The position numbers were made by a program, and so were the translations under genes. From Acidobacteriota bacterium (GTDB lineage Bacteria > Acidobacteriota > Terriglobia > Bryobacterales > Bryobacteraceae), in assembly GCA_016185425.1 (NCBI GenBank), contig JACPNQ010000019.1, positions 186,001 through 250,000 on the forward strand: DNA of 64,000 bases. The letters are read 5' to 3'. Each line of letters begins with the position of its first letter. Position 1 is the stretch's first letter. The notes under the pieces are model-generated. The model made no database searches. It was not told the origin of the DNA and saw only the letters and a program-made list of their open reading frames with translations. This document shows positions 26,644 to 34,784 of this stretch, piece after piece.

Positions 26644-26681
26644 CGCTGGCCGAAGACTTCTTTACGTTACACTGCTAGCGC

Positions 26682-27821
26682 ATGGGGCGGAAAGAACTCT
26701 TGGTGTTGATGGTGGGGGCGAGCACCATCAACTACATTGGACGCACGGCGATGGCGGTGGCCGGGCCGGATATCGCGAAACAGTATCAGTTCAGTGAGGC
26801 GGAACTGGGGCAGATCTTTTCGGCGTTCTGGTTGGGGTATGGGCTGATGATGTGGCCGTCAGGGTGGGTGGCGGACCGTTTCGGCGCAGGGAAGGTCTTG
26901 GGGATTTGTGGACTCGTTACAGCACTGCTGTTAGCGGGGAATGCGGCCATGTCGCTGCTCGCGGGATTCCTCCTGCTACGTTTGTTGTTCGGGGTCGCGT
27001 CCGCCGTTTTGTACCCGGCGTGCGGGAATCTAACGATGCTGGCTTTTCCGAGCGAGAAGATGGCTGGCGTGCAGGGCCTGGTAGTCGGCGGTAGCAATTT
27101 CGGCGCGGCGCTGGCACCGTTCTTCGTCGTATGGGTGAGCAAGTGGGGCGGATGGCGTGGCGCATTTCTGGCTGTGGCGGCGTTGACGCTCGTGTTCTTC
27201 GCGATATGGTTAGCGCGAGTCCGGATGGATACGCCGGGGGCGGAGAAGAAGGCAGAGTTTCTGCGGCTGCGGAAGCCCCTGGTGCTGCTGGCGCTGCAAG
27301 GCTTTTGTATCGGCTATTTCTATAGCTTCGGCGACACCTGGAGCTTTTACTATTTCCGCGAGGTGCGGCACTTTTCGGAAGAGCAGAGCGCGTTGTTCTC
27401 GACTCTGCTGCAGGTCGCCGGAGGAATCATGATGCCGCTGGGCGGATGGATCTCCGACGTGATCGCGCCGCGATTCGGGCGGATACGGCCCGCGTTACTG
27501 GCACTGGCGGTGAGCGGCGTGCTGCTGGCCGCGTCGACGTCGACGCAGGCGCCGACGGCAGTGTTGGCGTTCATCACGGCGGCATACAGCCTAGTGGTGG
27601 CATGCGAGGGCGTTTATAGCTGGGCGCTTCTGACGAGATCCGCCGATGCGCCAGCCGCGGGCTTCGGATTCGCAAACGGTGTGGGGAGCGGCGCACAGTT
27701 TCTGGCGCCACTGGCGTTGCCGTGGATAGCGGGGCGATGGGGTTGGGACGCGGCGGTGTATTCGGCCGCGTTCGCCTGTTTCCTGGGCGCCGTGCTTTGG
27801 CGCTGGGCCGGTGCCGATTAG
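26682..27821 (+). CDS. MFS transporter, ACS/sugar-acid type
   Basis: A 379-residue carrier with about 12 helices. The start (ASTINYIGRTAMAVAGPDIAKQYQFSEAELGQIFSAFW) and loop D-R-F-G-A-G-K-V-L match the anion:cation symporter branch (glucarate/hexuronate-like). It is 38 bases downstream of the sulfatase on the same strand, probably the same transcript, and would import a desulfated uronate or other sugar acid (inference). Its last codons overlap the end of the convergent DUF1080 gene by 4 bases. Confidence 0.85.
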   Translation: MGRKELLVLMVGASTINYIGRTAMAVAGPDIAKQYQFSEAELGQIFSAFWLGYGLMMWPSGWVADRFGAGKVLGICGLVTALLLAGNAAMSLLAGFLLLRLLFGVASAVLYPACGNLTMLAFPSEKMAGVQGLVVGGSNFGAALAPFFVVWVSKWGGWRGAFLAVAALTLVFFAIWLARVRMDTPGAEKKAEFLRLRKPLVLLALQGFCIGYFYSFGDTWSFYYFREVRHFSEEQSALFSTLLQVAGGIMMPLGGWISDVIAPRFGRIRPALLALAVSGVLLAASTSTQAPTAVLAFITAAYSLVVACEGVYSWALLTRSADAPAAGFGFANGVGSGAQFLAPLALPWIAGRWGWDAAVYSAAFACFLGAVLWRWAGAD

Positions 27822-28669
27822 AACTTGCAGCGGTTGTTCGCCGCCTTCACGAAGTAACTCTTGAAGTTCTTCGCCTTACGGTCCATGCAACCCTCCAGGT
27901 CGAGGAGTTCGACTTTGCGGAAGTCAATGGGATGGCTTTCGCTTTGAAGCGAAATAGAGCCGCCGGTGAGGAGCTTGCCATCCTGCTTAACGGCCGGATC
28001 GAACTTCGAAACCGCGCCGCCGCCAATTTGCGGCTTGTCATAAGCGAGGACGACTTCGCCGTCGATCATGTGTTCGATGTGCTCATCGCCGAGAACCTTC
28101 ACCTCGACCCTCACCCATTGATCGCCGTCATAGGTTTTCGATTTGGAGTTAAGGCAGTGCGGGGTAAAGAGCTTTCCGTCGCGGACGACGTTAGTGCCGG
28201 GCGTGCACAAGTTGGCCGTGGTGCGCGGTCCTTTTCCAAGGCCGCCGAGCAACTGCACTTCGATGGAAATGGGGAAGTCCTGATCCTTGCCCATCGTGGC
28301 CGCATCCTGTCCATGGATCATGATGCCGCTGTTGCGAGTAGCCCAACCGGGCCCACCTTTTGCCTGCTCGCCAGTGAAGCGGTATTCGGCGGCGATGACG
28401 TAGTAGGAATAGGGCGTCTTGTAGAAGAGATGTCCGAAGCGTTCCTTGAATTCGTCATAACCGTCATAGCGGACCTGCAGCAATCCGTTGCGGACGCGGA
28501 AGGTGTCAGCGAAGTTGTCGTTTAATGAGTAGCCGGTGATCTTCGGCGACCAGCCCTTGAGGTTCTTTCCGTTGAAGAGTTGGATCCACTCTTTTTTATC
28601 GGCGTTCCTGTTTTGGGCGAGGCAGGCCGTAGCCAAACTGAGGACCACGGCAACGAGGCGGAGGCGCAT
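27818..28669 (-). CDS. DUF1080 (3-keto-disaccharide hydrolase-like) exported protein
   Basis: A 283-residue protein with a signal peptide (cleavage near CLAQN) and a concanavalin-like beta-sandwich of the DUF1080 family (IQLFNGKNLKGWSPK, V-R-N-G-L-L-Q-V-R-Y-D-G, the core N-S-G-I-M-I-H-G, S-I-E-V-Q-L-L-G-G, and a final S-I-S-L-Q-S-E-S-H-P-I-D-F-R-K-V-E-L). Some members hydrolyse 3-keto-glycosides produced by Gfo/Idh or GMC-type dehydrogenases. A zinc alcohol dehydrogenase gene lies upstream on the same strand, 22 bases away. Confidence 0.85.
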   Translation of the reverse strand: MRLRLVAVVLSLATACLAQNRNADKKEWIQLFNGKNLKGWSPKITGYSLNDNFADTFRVRNGLLQVRYDGYDEFKERFGHLFYKTPYSYYVIAAEYRFTGEQAKGGPGWATRNSGIMIHGQDAATMGKDQDFPISIEVQLLGGLGKGPRTTANLCTPGTNVVRDGKLFTPHCLNSKSKTYDGDQWVRVEVKVLGDEHIEHMIDGEVVLAYDKPQIGGGAVSKFDPAVKQDGKLLTGGSISLQSESHPIDFRKVELLDLEGCMDRKAKNFKSYFVKAANNRCKF

Positions 28670-28691
28670 GTCCTACACTATCGCAAAGACG

Positions 28692-29708
28692 CTAGAGCTC
28701 CACAACGATCTTGCTGATCGATGCGGGCGCGGCGTACCAATCCTGCAAGGCTTGCGGTACGCCGTCCAGCGAGACGACTTTGGACACCATCTCTTCCAGA
28801 GGGAACCTGGTCTCGTTCAACATCCGGATCACGCCTTCGAAATCCTCCGGCAATGCGTTGCGCGAACCGAGGATGTCGAGTTCCTTCTGCACGAAGAGGC
28901 GGCTGTCGTATTGAACCTCGTCCTTCGCATAGCCGATATAGACGACGCGGCCGGTGAAAGCGACGATCTCAACCGCCAGGCGGAAAGTCTCCGGTGTGCC
29001 GATAGCCTCGATAACGACGTCGGGGCCCAGACCCTCGGTGAGTGAATGGAGACGTTCGGCAAGATTCTGCGACTTGCTGTTGATGCCCGCGCGCGCGCCG
29101 GCGCGCTGGGCGAGAGCGAGTTTGCGATCATCCACATCGACGGCAAGCACAGTGGCGCCGTGAAACGCGGAGGCCGCGATGGCGCCAAGGCCAACCGCGC
29201 CGCAGCCGAGAACCAGAACCTGATCCGTAGGCGAGACACGGCCGCGGCGGGCGGCGTGATAGCCGACGGTGAGCGGCTCGACGAGGCTCAGATCGCGAAG
29301 TTGCAGGCCATCGGCGACGATGAGTTTTTGATGGGGAACAGTGATGAAATCGGTGAGCGCGCCATCGCGTTGTACGCCGAGCGTCTCGTTGTTCTTACAG
29401 GCATTGGGACGCTTGCGCAGGCACGATGCGCATTTGCCACAGCTCGTGTAGGGCGAGAGCGTAACAGCCATGCCGGGCTGAAATCTCTCGGGAACACCGT
29501 CGCCCACGGATTCGATAGTCGCGGCGATCTCATGTCCGGGAATGCGCGGGTAGGCGACCAAAGGATTCTTGCCGCGATAGCTGCTTAAATCCGAGCCGCA
29601 CATGCCAACGAAGCGAACGCGCAGCATCACTTCACCTGGACCGAGTGACGGAGCCGCCTGCTCCCCTACTTCGGCCTCCAGCGGTTTCTTAATGTACAGC
29701 GCGCGCAT
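28692..29708 (-). CDS. Zinc-dependent alcohol dehydrogenase (MDR, polyol/galactitol type)
   Basis: A 338-residue medium-chain dehydrogenase. Catalytic zinc ligands C37 (GMCGSDLSSY) and H59-E60 (PGHE) and the structural zinc cysteines C90, C93, C96 and C104 are all present. The NAD-binding motif G-C-G-A-V-G-L-G-A lies near 165, and an acidic residue after the second strand (LAVDVDD) favours NAD over NADP. The closest functional class appears to be sorbitol/galactitol dehydrogenases; the exact substrate is uncertain. The ATG at 29708 is the start of the conserved domain; an open extension upstream is not needed. It is divergent from the OFA transporter gene. Confidence 0.88.
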   Translation of the reverse strand: MRALYIKKPLEAEVGEQAAPSLGPGEVMLRVRFVGMCGSDLSSYRGKNPLVAYPRIPGHEIAATIESVGDGVPERFQPGMAVTLSPYTSCGKCASCLRKRPNACKNNETLGVQRDGALTDFITVPHQKLIVADGLQLRDLSLVEPLTVGYHAARRGRVSPTDQVLVLGCGAVGLGAIAASAFHGATVLAVDVDDRKLALAQRAGARAGINSKSQNLAERLHSLTEGLGPDVVIEAIGTPETFRLAVEIVAFTGRVVYIGYAKDEVQYDSRLFVQKELDILGSRNALPEDFEGVIRMLNETRFPLEEMVSKVVSLDGVPQALQDWYAAPASISKIVVEL

Positions 29709-29761
29709 AGGTGTCTCCGGGAAAACTCGGCCTGAACATTTAGCATACAATTGCCGGGTAC

Positions 29762-29809
29762 ATGACTTCGACAAAAAACCGCTGGGCGCTGGCAGGCGCG
29801 GTGTACTGA
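29762..29809 (+). other. Displaced N-terminal coding segment of the OFA transporter
   Basis: ATG 29762 begins a 15-codon frame, MTSTKNRWALAGAVY, ending at TGA 29807-29809. The segment NRWALAGAV followed by LMQVCLGIIYAWSVF, which is in the next frame, would be the normal start of an OFA-family transporter. The two pieces are out of register at GTGTACTG: two bases too many or one too few. The TGA overlaps the next ATG (TGATG). This is either a frameshift (real or assembly error) or a leader coupled to reinitiation. Confidence 0.65.
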
Positions 29810-31014
29810 TGCAGGTTTGCCTGGGAATTATTTATGCTTGGTCGGTTTTCCGTGGCCCCTTGGAACAGCACTATGGATGGAGTAAAACGGAATCGATTGC
29901 GCCGTACCGGTGGTCGATCCTGTTCTTCACATTGGCGATGATTTTGGCGGGTTTCTGGCAGGATAAGAAGGGGCCGCGACTGGTTGGCAGCGTGGGCGGC
30001 CTACTGTTGGCGCTGGGCTGCCTGCTGGCGGCGTTCATCGGTGACACACCGATGGGGTTGAATGTGGCGTACGGCGTGGTGGCGGGATTGGGTGTGGGAT
30101 TTGCTTATGTGACACCAATTGCAACATGCGTAAAATGGTTTCCCGATAAGCGCGGATTTGTAGTCGGTATGGCAGTAATGGGATTCGGCATCGGATCGCT
30201 GGTGTTCGCGCCGTTGCTCGAAGAGCTGTTGGGGAAAGATGCCGCGCAGTTCGCTGTGACGATTCCGCGCACGTTTCTGATTCTGGCGGCGATTTTTTTC
30301 GTGGTGGTGATTGGCTGCGCTCAAATGTACAAAGTGCCGCCACCCGGTTGGACGCCGGAAGGTTGGACGCCGCCCTCCACGGCCCATGGCTTGCGTGTCG
30401 ATTACACACCAGGCGAGATGCTACGGACGTGGCAGTTCTGGATATTGTGGGCGGTCTATTTCCTGGGGAGCTCGATCGGTTTGACGGCGATTGGCGAGTC
30501 GGCGCCGTTAGTACGCGAGTTGGCCGGCAGCGCGGCGGTAATGACCGGCGGCGTGGCGCTGGGTGTGATGTCGCTATTCAACGGCATGGGACGGCTTGTG
30601 TGGGGAGCGGCGTCAGACAAGATGGGCAAGCAGAAAGTGGTGTACACGATGTTCACGCTATCGGCGTTGACGTGCGCGCTCCTGCTGCCAGGGACAACAA
30701 ACTTCTGGCGCGTGCTCAGCGGCATCTGCGCGGTTGGTTTCTGCTACGGGGGCTATCTGGCGCTGATGCCGTCACTGGCGGCGGAATATTACGGAGCAAA
30801 GAATATCGGCGCCAACTATGGCATTCTCTTCACGGCGTGGGGCGCGAGCGGCTTCACGATTCCGCGATACATCGCCGCAATTTTGGAAGAGAAGAAAAAG
30901 GCGGGCGCCGTTGGGGCCGGGTACGATCAGATGTTCTATACGTTAGCGGCACTCGCGGTGGCCGGTTTGGTGATCAATTACCTCCTGCAAAAACCTTCGG
31001 CGCGGCATGCATGA
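29809..31014 (+). CDS. MFS transporter, oxalate/formate antiporter (OFA) family
   Basis: From ATG 29809 the frame gives 401 residues with about 12 helices: MQVCLGIIYAWSVFRGPL, then helix 2 with YRWSILFFTLAMILAGFWQDKKGPR, a cytoplasmic hinge near W-T-P-E-G-W-T-P-P, and a second half beginning W-Q-F-W-I-L-W-A-V-Y-F. OFA carriers exchange small carboxylates such as oxalate and formate; the substrate here is unknown. The first helix is short at its N-terminus because the expected first residues lie in another frame just upstream. The 3' end overlaps the convergent hydrolase gene by 41 bases. Confidence 0.82.
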   Translation: MQVCLGIIYAWSVFRGPLEQHYGWSKTESIAPYRWSILFFTLAMILAGFWQDKKGPRLVGSVGGLLLALGCLLAAFIGDTPMGLNVAYGVVAGLGVGFAYVTPIATCVKWFPDKRGFVVGMAVMGFGIGSLVFAPLLEELLGKDAAQFAVTIPRTFLILAAIFFVVVIGCAQMYKVPPPGWTPEGWTPPSTAHGLRVDYTPGEMLRTWQFWILWAVYFLGSSIGLTAIGESAPLVRELAGSAAVMTGGVALGVMSLFNGMGRLVWGAASDKMGKQKVVYTMFTLSALTCALLLPGTTNFWRVLSGICAVGFCYGGYLALMPSLAAEYYGAKNIGANYGILFTAWGASGFTIPRYIAAILEEKKKAGAVGAGYDQMFYTLAALAVAGLVINYLLQKPSARHA

Positions 31015-31621
31015 CGGCCTGCTCGAAGGCGTCGAGCGCATCCACAAAGAAGTGATCCTTCGCTTCGATAAAGACGAGTTCGGGAGGTCCATCAAGCTCC
31101 GCAACCACGGCGGCAAGCTCGTCCTTCGGGCCGAATTCATCGTGTGTGGAGTGGATGAACGTGCGCGGAACAAGGCAGGGGTCGAGATACGAGCGGTCTT
31201 TATACACTGTGGGGAAACCACATGCGATGACCTTCTTCAGGTCCGGCCGCTGCGCGCCGATGCGGAGCGCAATGCGGGAACCGAACGAGAAGCCGGCGAT
31301 CATGGCGGGGAGTTGCGGGTAGCGTTTGCGCAGCCATTCCAGGCATGCGCGCGCGTCCTCTGTCTCACCAACGCCGTGATCGTACGTTCCTTCGCTTAAG
31401 TTGACGCCGCGGTAGTTGAACCGAAGCACAACGGCACCCGCTTTTCGCAGGCCGCGCGCGATGCGGTAGACCACCTTGTTGTGCATGGTGCCGCCGTGCT
31501 GCGGATGGGGATGGCAGACGAGAGCCGCAAAATGAGGCGCGCCTTCGTCCGGTTCTTCCAACAGCGATTCCAAACGGCCCACCGGGCCGGCGATCATATG
31601 CGTTTCGATCTTGCGCGGCAC
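30974..31621 (-). CDS. Alpha/beta hydrolase (dienelactone-hydrolase-like)
   Basis: A 215-residue cytoplasmic serine hydrolase. The oxyanion strand CHPHPQHGGTMHN, the FNYRGVNLSEG loop and the nucleophile motif G-F-S-F-G-S-R are typical of the small alpha/beta hydrolases often seen as PhoPQ-unrelated esterases. The acid follows in H-S-T-H-D-E-F-G, and His near A-K-D-H-F-F. Start GTG at 31619-31621, only 2 bases after the yajQ stop; an internal ATG at 31597 is the alternative. It is the last gene of the rsmB operon. Substrate unknown. Confidence 0.82.
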   Translation of the reverse strand: MPRKIETHMIAGPVGRLESLLEEPDEGAPHFAALVCHPHPQHGGTMHNKVVYRIARGLRKAGAVVLRFNYRGVNLSEGTYDHGVGETEDARACLEWLRKRYPQLPAMIAGFSFGSRIALRIGAQRPDLKKVIACGFPTVYKDRSYLDPCLVPRTFIHSTHDEFGPKDELAAVVAELDGPPELVFIEAKDHFFVDALDAFEQAVMHAAPKVFAGGN

Positions 31622-31623
31622 GG

Positions 31624-32124
31624 CTAGTTCGACCGGTAGTTGGTGAACTGCATGTCGATGCCGAAATCCTCCGCGCGGAGAAGAGCGATAATCTCCTGCA
31701 ATACGTCGCGGTCCTTGGCGGAGACACGAACGAGATCGCCCTGAATGGACGCCTGCGCCTTTTTCTTACTGTCCTTGATGAGGCGCACAATGTCCTTGGC
31801 CTTTTCCATCGGGATGCCCTGCTGGAGTGTAATTTCCTGGCGCACCGAACCGCCCGAGCCCTGGATGATAGTGCCGAATTGCAGGCCCTTGATGGGAACG
31901 TTGCGCTTCACCAACTTCGATTGCAGGATGTCGACAACGGCCTTAAGTTTGAAGTCGTCCGCGGAAGCGAGAAAGATTTTTCCTTCCTTCTCTTTGAGCT
32001 CGATGGAGGACTTGGAATCCTTCAGGTCGTAGCGGGTGGTGATCTCCTTCAACGCCTGCTGAATGGCGTTGTTGACTTCGGGCAGTTCGATTTTCGAAAC
32101 GATGTCAAAGCTGTTATCGGGCAT
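31624..32124 (-). CDS. yajQ: YajQ family nucleotide-binding protein
   Basis: A 166-residue protein of full family length (MPDNSFDIVSKIELPEVNNA, TRYDLKDSKSSIEL, V-P-I-K-G-L-Q-F-G, Q-E-I-T-L-Q-Q-G-I, K-K-A-Q-A-S-I-Q-G-D, R-V-S-A-K-D-R-D-V-L-Q, ending DMQFTNYRSN). Members bind nucleotides, and some bind cyclic di-GMP and act as transcriptional co-regulators; that role is not demonstrated by sequence alone. It is in an operon between a receiver-domain protein and the hydrolase gene, with gaps of 6 and 2 bases. Confidence 0.95.
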   Translation of the reverse strand: MPDNSFDIVSKIELPEVNNAIQQALKEITTRYDLKDSKSSIELKEKEGKIFLASADDFKLKAVVDILQSKLVKRNVPIKGLQFGTIIQGSGGSVRQEITLQQGIPMEKAKDIVRLIKDSKKKAQASIQGDLVRVSAKDRDVLQEIIALLRAEDFGIDMQFTNYRSN

Positions 32125-32130
32125 ACAGTT

Positions 32131-32835
32131 CTATTTACTATGCAACGCGCGGAGGACCTGCTGTGTCAACTCGTCGATCATGCGCGGCATCGCGGCATCG
32201 AGCGCCAGGGTTACGGCGGCGCGGACGCGCTCCTCTTCAGAAACAGTGGGGGAGACGGCGGGGCCGGATGGCGGCGCGGGATCCGGTTCGGACTCGGGTG
32301 TAGGCTTGACACCGAGGGGTGCGAGCATTGGCGCCACCGGCTTGTCCGCTTCCGGGTCGACGGCGAATTCCGGTTCGGGCTCCGCGTTGACCGCTCCGCT
32401 GATGAACTTGGGCTCGTCGCCTGGCGGCGGAGGAGGAGGGCCTGCGGGGCGAAGTTCGCGAAGCTCGGCGGCCTTCTCGGCCAGCGGATTAACGAGCGAA
32501 AGCAGCGCTTTCGACTCGAACGGCTTGTGAAGCATGCCATCGGCGCCGGCGTCACGGGCGAGCTTTTCGTCGACGGGTTCAGCGACACTGCCTGTCAGAA
32601 GCACCTTCGCGTGACGGTAGAACGAGGAACCTTTTACAAAGCGAGTGATCTCGTAGCCATTGCGCATGGGCAAGTTGGCATCGACAATCAGGACGTCGGG
32701 ATCGACGTCGGGAAGGCGCACGAACACTGTATCGCCATCGGTGATCGTGACCACTTCGTGCCCTTCGTCGCGAAGCAGACGTTCGCCCATCCGCTGTGCG
32801 TGCGGACTATCGTCCGCCAGCAGAATACGGCTCAT
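32131..32835 (-). CDS. Response regulator: receiver domain with Pro/Glu-rich tail
   Basis: A 234-residue protein. Receiver domain 1-120 with the acidic pair D8-D9, phospho-acceptor D52 (LIVDANLPM), T81 and K104 (HKPF), all standard. Residues about 128-190 are a low-complexity proline/glutamate linker. The last 40 residues (EEERVRAAVTLALDAAMPRMIDEL) form an amphipathic helix rather than a DNA-binding output domain. Output is therefore probably by protein contact. The start overlaps the bamD-like stop by 4 bases. No histidine kinase is adjacent. Confidence 0.88.
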   Translation of the reverse strand: MSRILLADDSPHAQRMGERLLRDEGHEVVTITDGDTVFVRLPDVDPDVLIVDANLPMRNGYEITRFVKGSSFYRHAKVLLTGSVAEPVDEKLARDAGADGMLHKPFESKALLSLVNPLAEKAAELRELRPAGPPPPPPGDEPKFISGAVNAEPEPEFAVDPEADKPVAPMLAPLGVKPTPESEPDPAPPSGPAVSPTVSEEERVRAAVTLALDAAMPRMIDELTQQVLRALHSK

Positions 32836-34079
32836 TTTCCGCTAGCCTTGGGCGGCTTCGGCGTCTTGCCTTTCTTCCCCTTGATGGGCTGGCGGTTGGT
32901 GGGAAGTTGCTGTTGCTGGGCCGGATCGCTGACCGGAGAGGCCTCCTTCACCGGTGCCTCCTCCTTCTTTTCCGGTGCGGCCCCGCTCGCCTGATTCTGC
33001 ACGCTCTGACGGGCGTCGGGCTTGGTATCCAGATCGCTGCTCCCGGTGATTACCGTGCCACCCAATTCGTTGGTCCCGCCCACAGCACCCGCCGGAACGG
33101 GAACGCTGACGGGAATCGACGGCCGCTGATTCATCATGGCGGGAGTACCGCTCTTAGCGGCCATGGTCGTGTCCGGCGACTTCTTGAAGATGCTCCAGAA
33201 GTCGTGGATGACCCCAGTCTTGGTCTTGTTCTCCTGCTCGTACTTCATGCGCGCTACCGCGACCGGGTCGGCTTCCGGAACGTCGGCTTCCATCTCCTTG
33301 AGCTTCTTCTTGGCCGGGTCAACGTAAGAGGAAAGCGGATAGTCTTTCACCAGCCTCTGGTAGGATTTGACGGACTGCGGCTTGAAGCGAGTGCCCATCC
33401 TTTCATAGGCGCCGCCGAGCATGAAGAGCGCCTCGTCGGCGGCTGAGTACAGCGGGTATTGATCGGAGATACCCTGCAGGCGATTGGCGGCGGCCGGGTT
33501 GGAACCCTTTCCATAATAGAAACGCGCCGTGCGCATCTCGCCTTCGGCTTCTACTTCCTGAATGTTGCGCAGCATCTGCTGCACGCGCGGCGCGAACTTG
33601 GAATTGGGGAACTGGACAAGGAGTTGGCGGCACTCCTCTTCGGCGCGATAGGCGTGCTTGTTATCACGGTCGGGTTTTTCCATCTGCCGCAAGTGGATGG
33701 TACAGATCTTTTCCTGGGCTTCGGCAGACTCTTCCATCGTCGGGTAGAAGAGGATAAAGTCCTTGTATTCGGCTTCGGCCTGCGCCAGGCCGTGGGAGCC
33801 GCTTTCGCGCATCCAGCTATCGGCAATGGCGAGCTTGGCCTTGGCGAGATATTCGCTGGTGTCGTAGGTGTTGATCAGCGTGTTCAGGGTCAGCCGGGCG
33901 ACTTCGTAACGGCCGCGTTCAATGTCGGCGACGGCCTTATCGAAGAGAACTTTGTCGGGCTGCTGGGTGTCCTTGCCGATGGGGTTTTCGTACTTCTTCT
34001 TGCGGAAGCAGCCCGTCAGCGAGGTCATCGCCACAGCCGCCGTCAGCACAAACACACACATTTTGCTCTTCACAATCAT
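32832..34079 (-). CDS. bamD: BamD-like outer-membrane assembly lipoprotein with long C-terminal extension
   Basis: A 415-residue lipoprotein. The lipobox L-T-G-C puts the acylated cysteine at C24. Residues about 40-290 contain TPR-like helical repeats of the BamD/YfiO type (VLFDKAVADIERGRYEVARL, A-K-A-K-L-A-I-A-D-S-W, Y-K-D-F-I-L-F-Y-P, Q-L-L-V-Q-F-P-N-S-K-F). BamD works with BamA to fold outer-membrane barrels. Residues 300-415 are an unusual disordered tail rich in Pro, Ala, Gln and, at the end, Lys (KGKKGKTPKPPKASGK). The ATG at 34079 starts the lipoprotein signal; upstream codons are not plausible. It sits between rpe and the response regulator in one operon. Confidence 0.85.
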   Translation of the reverse strand: MIVKSKMCVFVLTAAVAMTSLTGCFRKKKYENPIGKDTQQPDKVLFDKAVADIERGRYEVARLTLNTLINTYDTSEYLAKAKLAIADSWMRESGSHGLAQAEAEYKDFILFYPTMEESAEAQEKICTIHLRQMEKPDRDNKHAYRAEEECRQLLVQFPNSKFAPRVQQMLRNIQEVEAEGEMRTARFYYGKGSNPAAANRLQGISDQYPLYSAADEALFMLGGAYERMGTRFKPQSVKSYQRLVKDYPLSSYVDPAKKKLKEMEADVPEADPVAVARMKYEQENKTKTGVIHDFWSIFKKSPDTTMAAKSGTPAMMNQRPSIPVSVPVPAGAVGGTNELGGTVITGSSDLDTKPDARQSVQNQASGAAPEKKEEAPVKEASPVSDPAQQQQLPTNRQPIKGKKGKTPKPPKASGK

Positions 34080-34095
34080 GTAACCTACAGCTCCC

Positions 34096-34770
34096 TTACG
34101 CGATTTGTTGCAGGCCCATCTGCGCGGTTTCCCGCAGAGCCACCAAGGCAGCGCCAGGGTCGGGCGCGCCAAAAATACTGTTGCCGGCGACGAGCCACTG
34201 TGCCCCGGCGCGCACAGCATCCGCGGCCGTTGCCGGCCCGATGCCGCCATCGATTTCGATTTTGAATTTCAGTCCCAAACGATCTCTATGCTCCGCCAAT
34301 TGCCGTACTTTGTTCAGCGAGTTCGGTAGAAACTTCTGCCCGCCGAAACCCGGGTTCACGGACATGATGAGCACGAAGTCGGCCAAATCCAACACCTCGT
34401 CGAGCGTCGCGACCGGGGTCGCGGGGTTCAAGACGACGCCTGCCAGTGCACCTTCCGATTGGATCATGCGGAGCGTCCGGTCCAAGTGCGGGCAGACCTC
34501 CTGATGCACGGAGACACTGTCGGCGCCTGCTTCGATGAAGATGGGCGCGAACTGGTCCGGGTTTGTGATCATGAGGTGCACGTCAATGTGAGCGCGGGTG
34601 ATTTTTCGGATCGCCTGGAGCACAGGAGTGCCTATGGTGAGATTGGGTACAAAATGGCCGTCCATGACATCGAAATGCAGCATGGAAGCCCCTGCCGCCT
34701 CGACATCCGCGATGTGAGCTCCCAGCCGGGCGAAGTCCGCCGACAGCAAAGATGGCAGGATTTCAATCAT
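34096..34770 (-). CDS. rpe: Ribulose-phosphate 3-epimerase
   Basis: A 224-residue TIM-barrel enzyme interconverting ribulose 5-phosphate and xylulose 5-phosphate in the pentose phosphate pathway. Metal and catalytic residues are in place: H32 and D34 (LHFDVMDGHFVPN), H66-L-M-I and the C-terminal D of EIDGGIGP. The phosphate loop G-F-G-G-Q-K-F follows V-N-P. The ATG at 34770 begins right at IEILPSLLSADF with AGGT upstream; an ATG 18 bases earlier overlaps the rsmB stop and is an alternative. Genes rsmB, rpe and bamD are co-directional and nearly abutting. Confidence 0.95.
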   Translation of the reverse strand: MIEILPSLLSADFARLGAHIADVEAAGASMLHFDVMDGHFVPNLTIGTPVLQAIRKITRAHIDVHLMITNPDQFAPIFIEAGADSVSVHQEVCPHLDRTLRMIQSEGALAGVVLNPATPVATLDEVLDLADFVLIMSVNPGFGGQKFLPNSLNKVRQLAEHRDRLGLKFKIEIDGGIGPATAADAVRAGAQWLVAGNSIFGAPDPGAALVALRETAQMGLQQIA

Positions 34771-34784
34771 TTGGACGCTACCTG

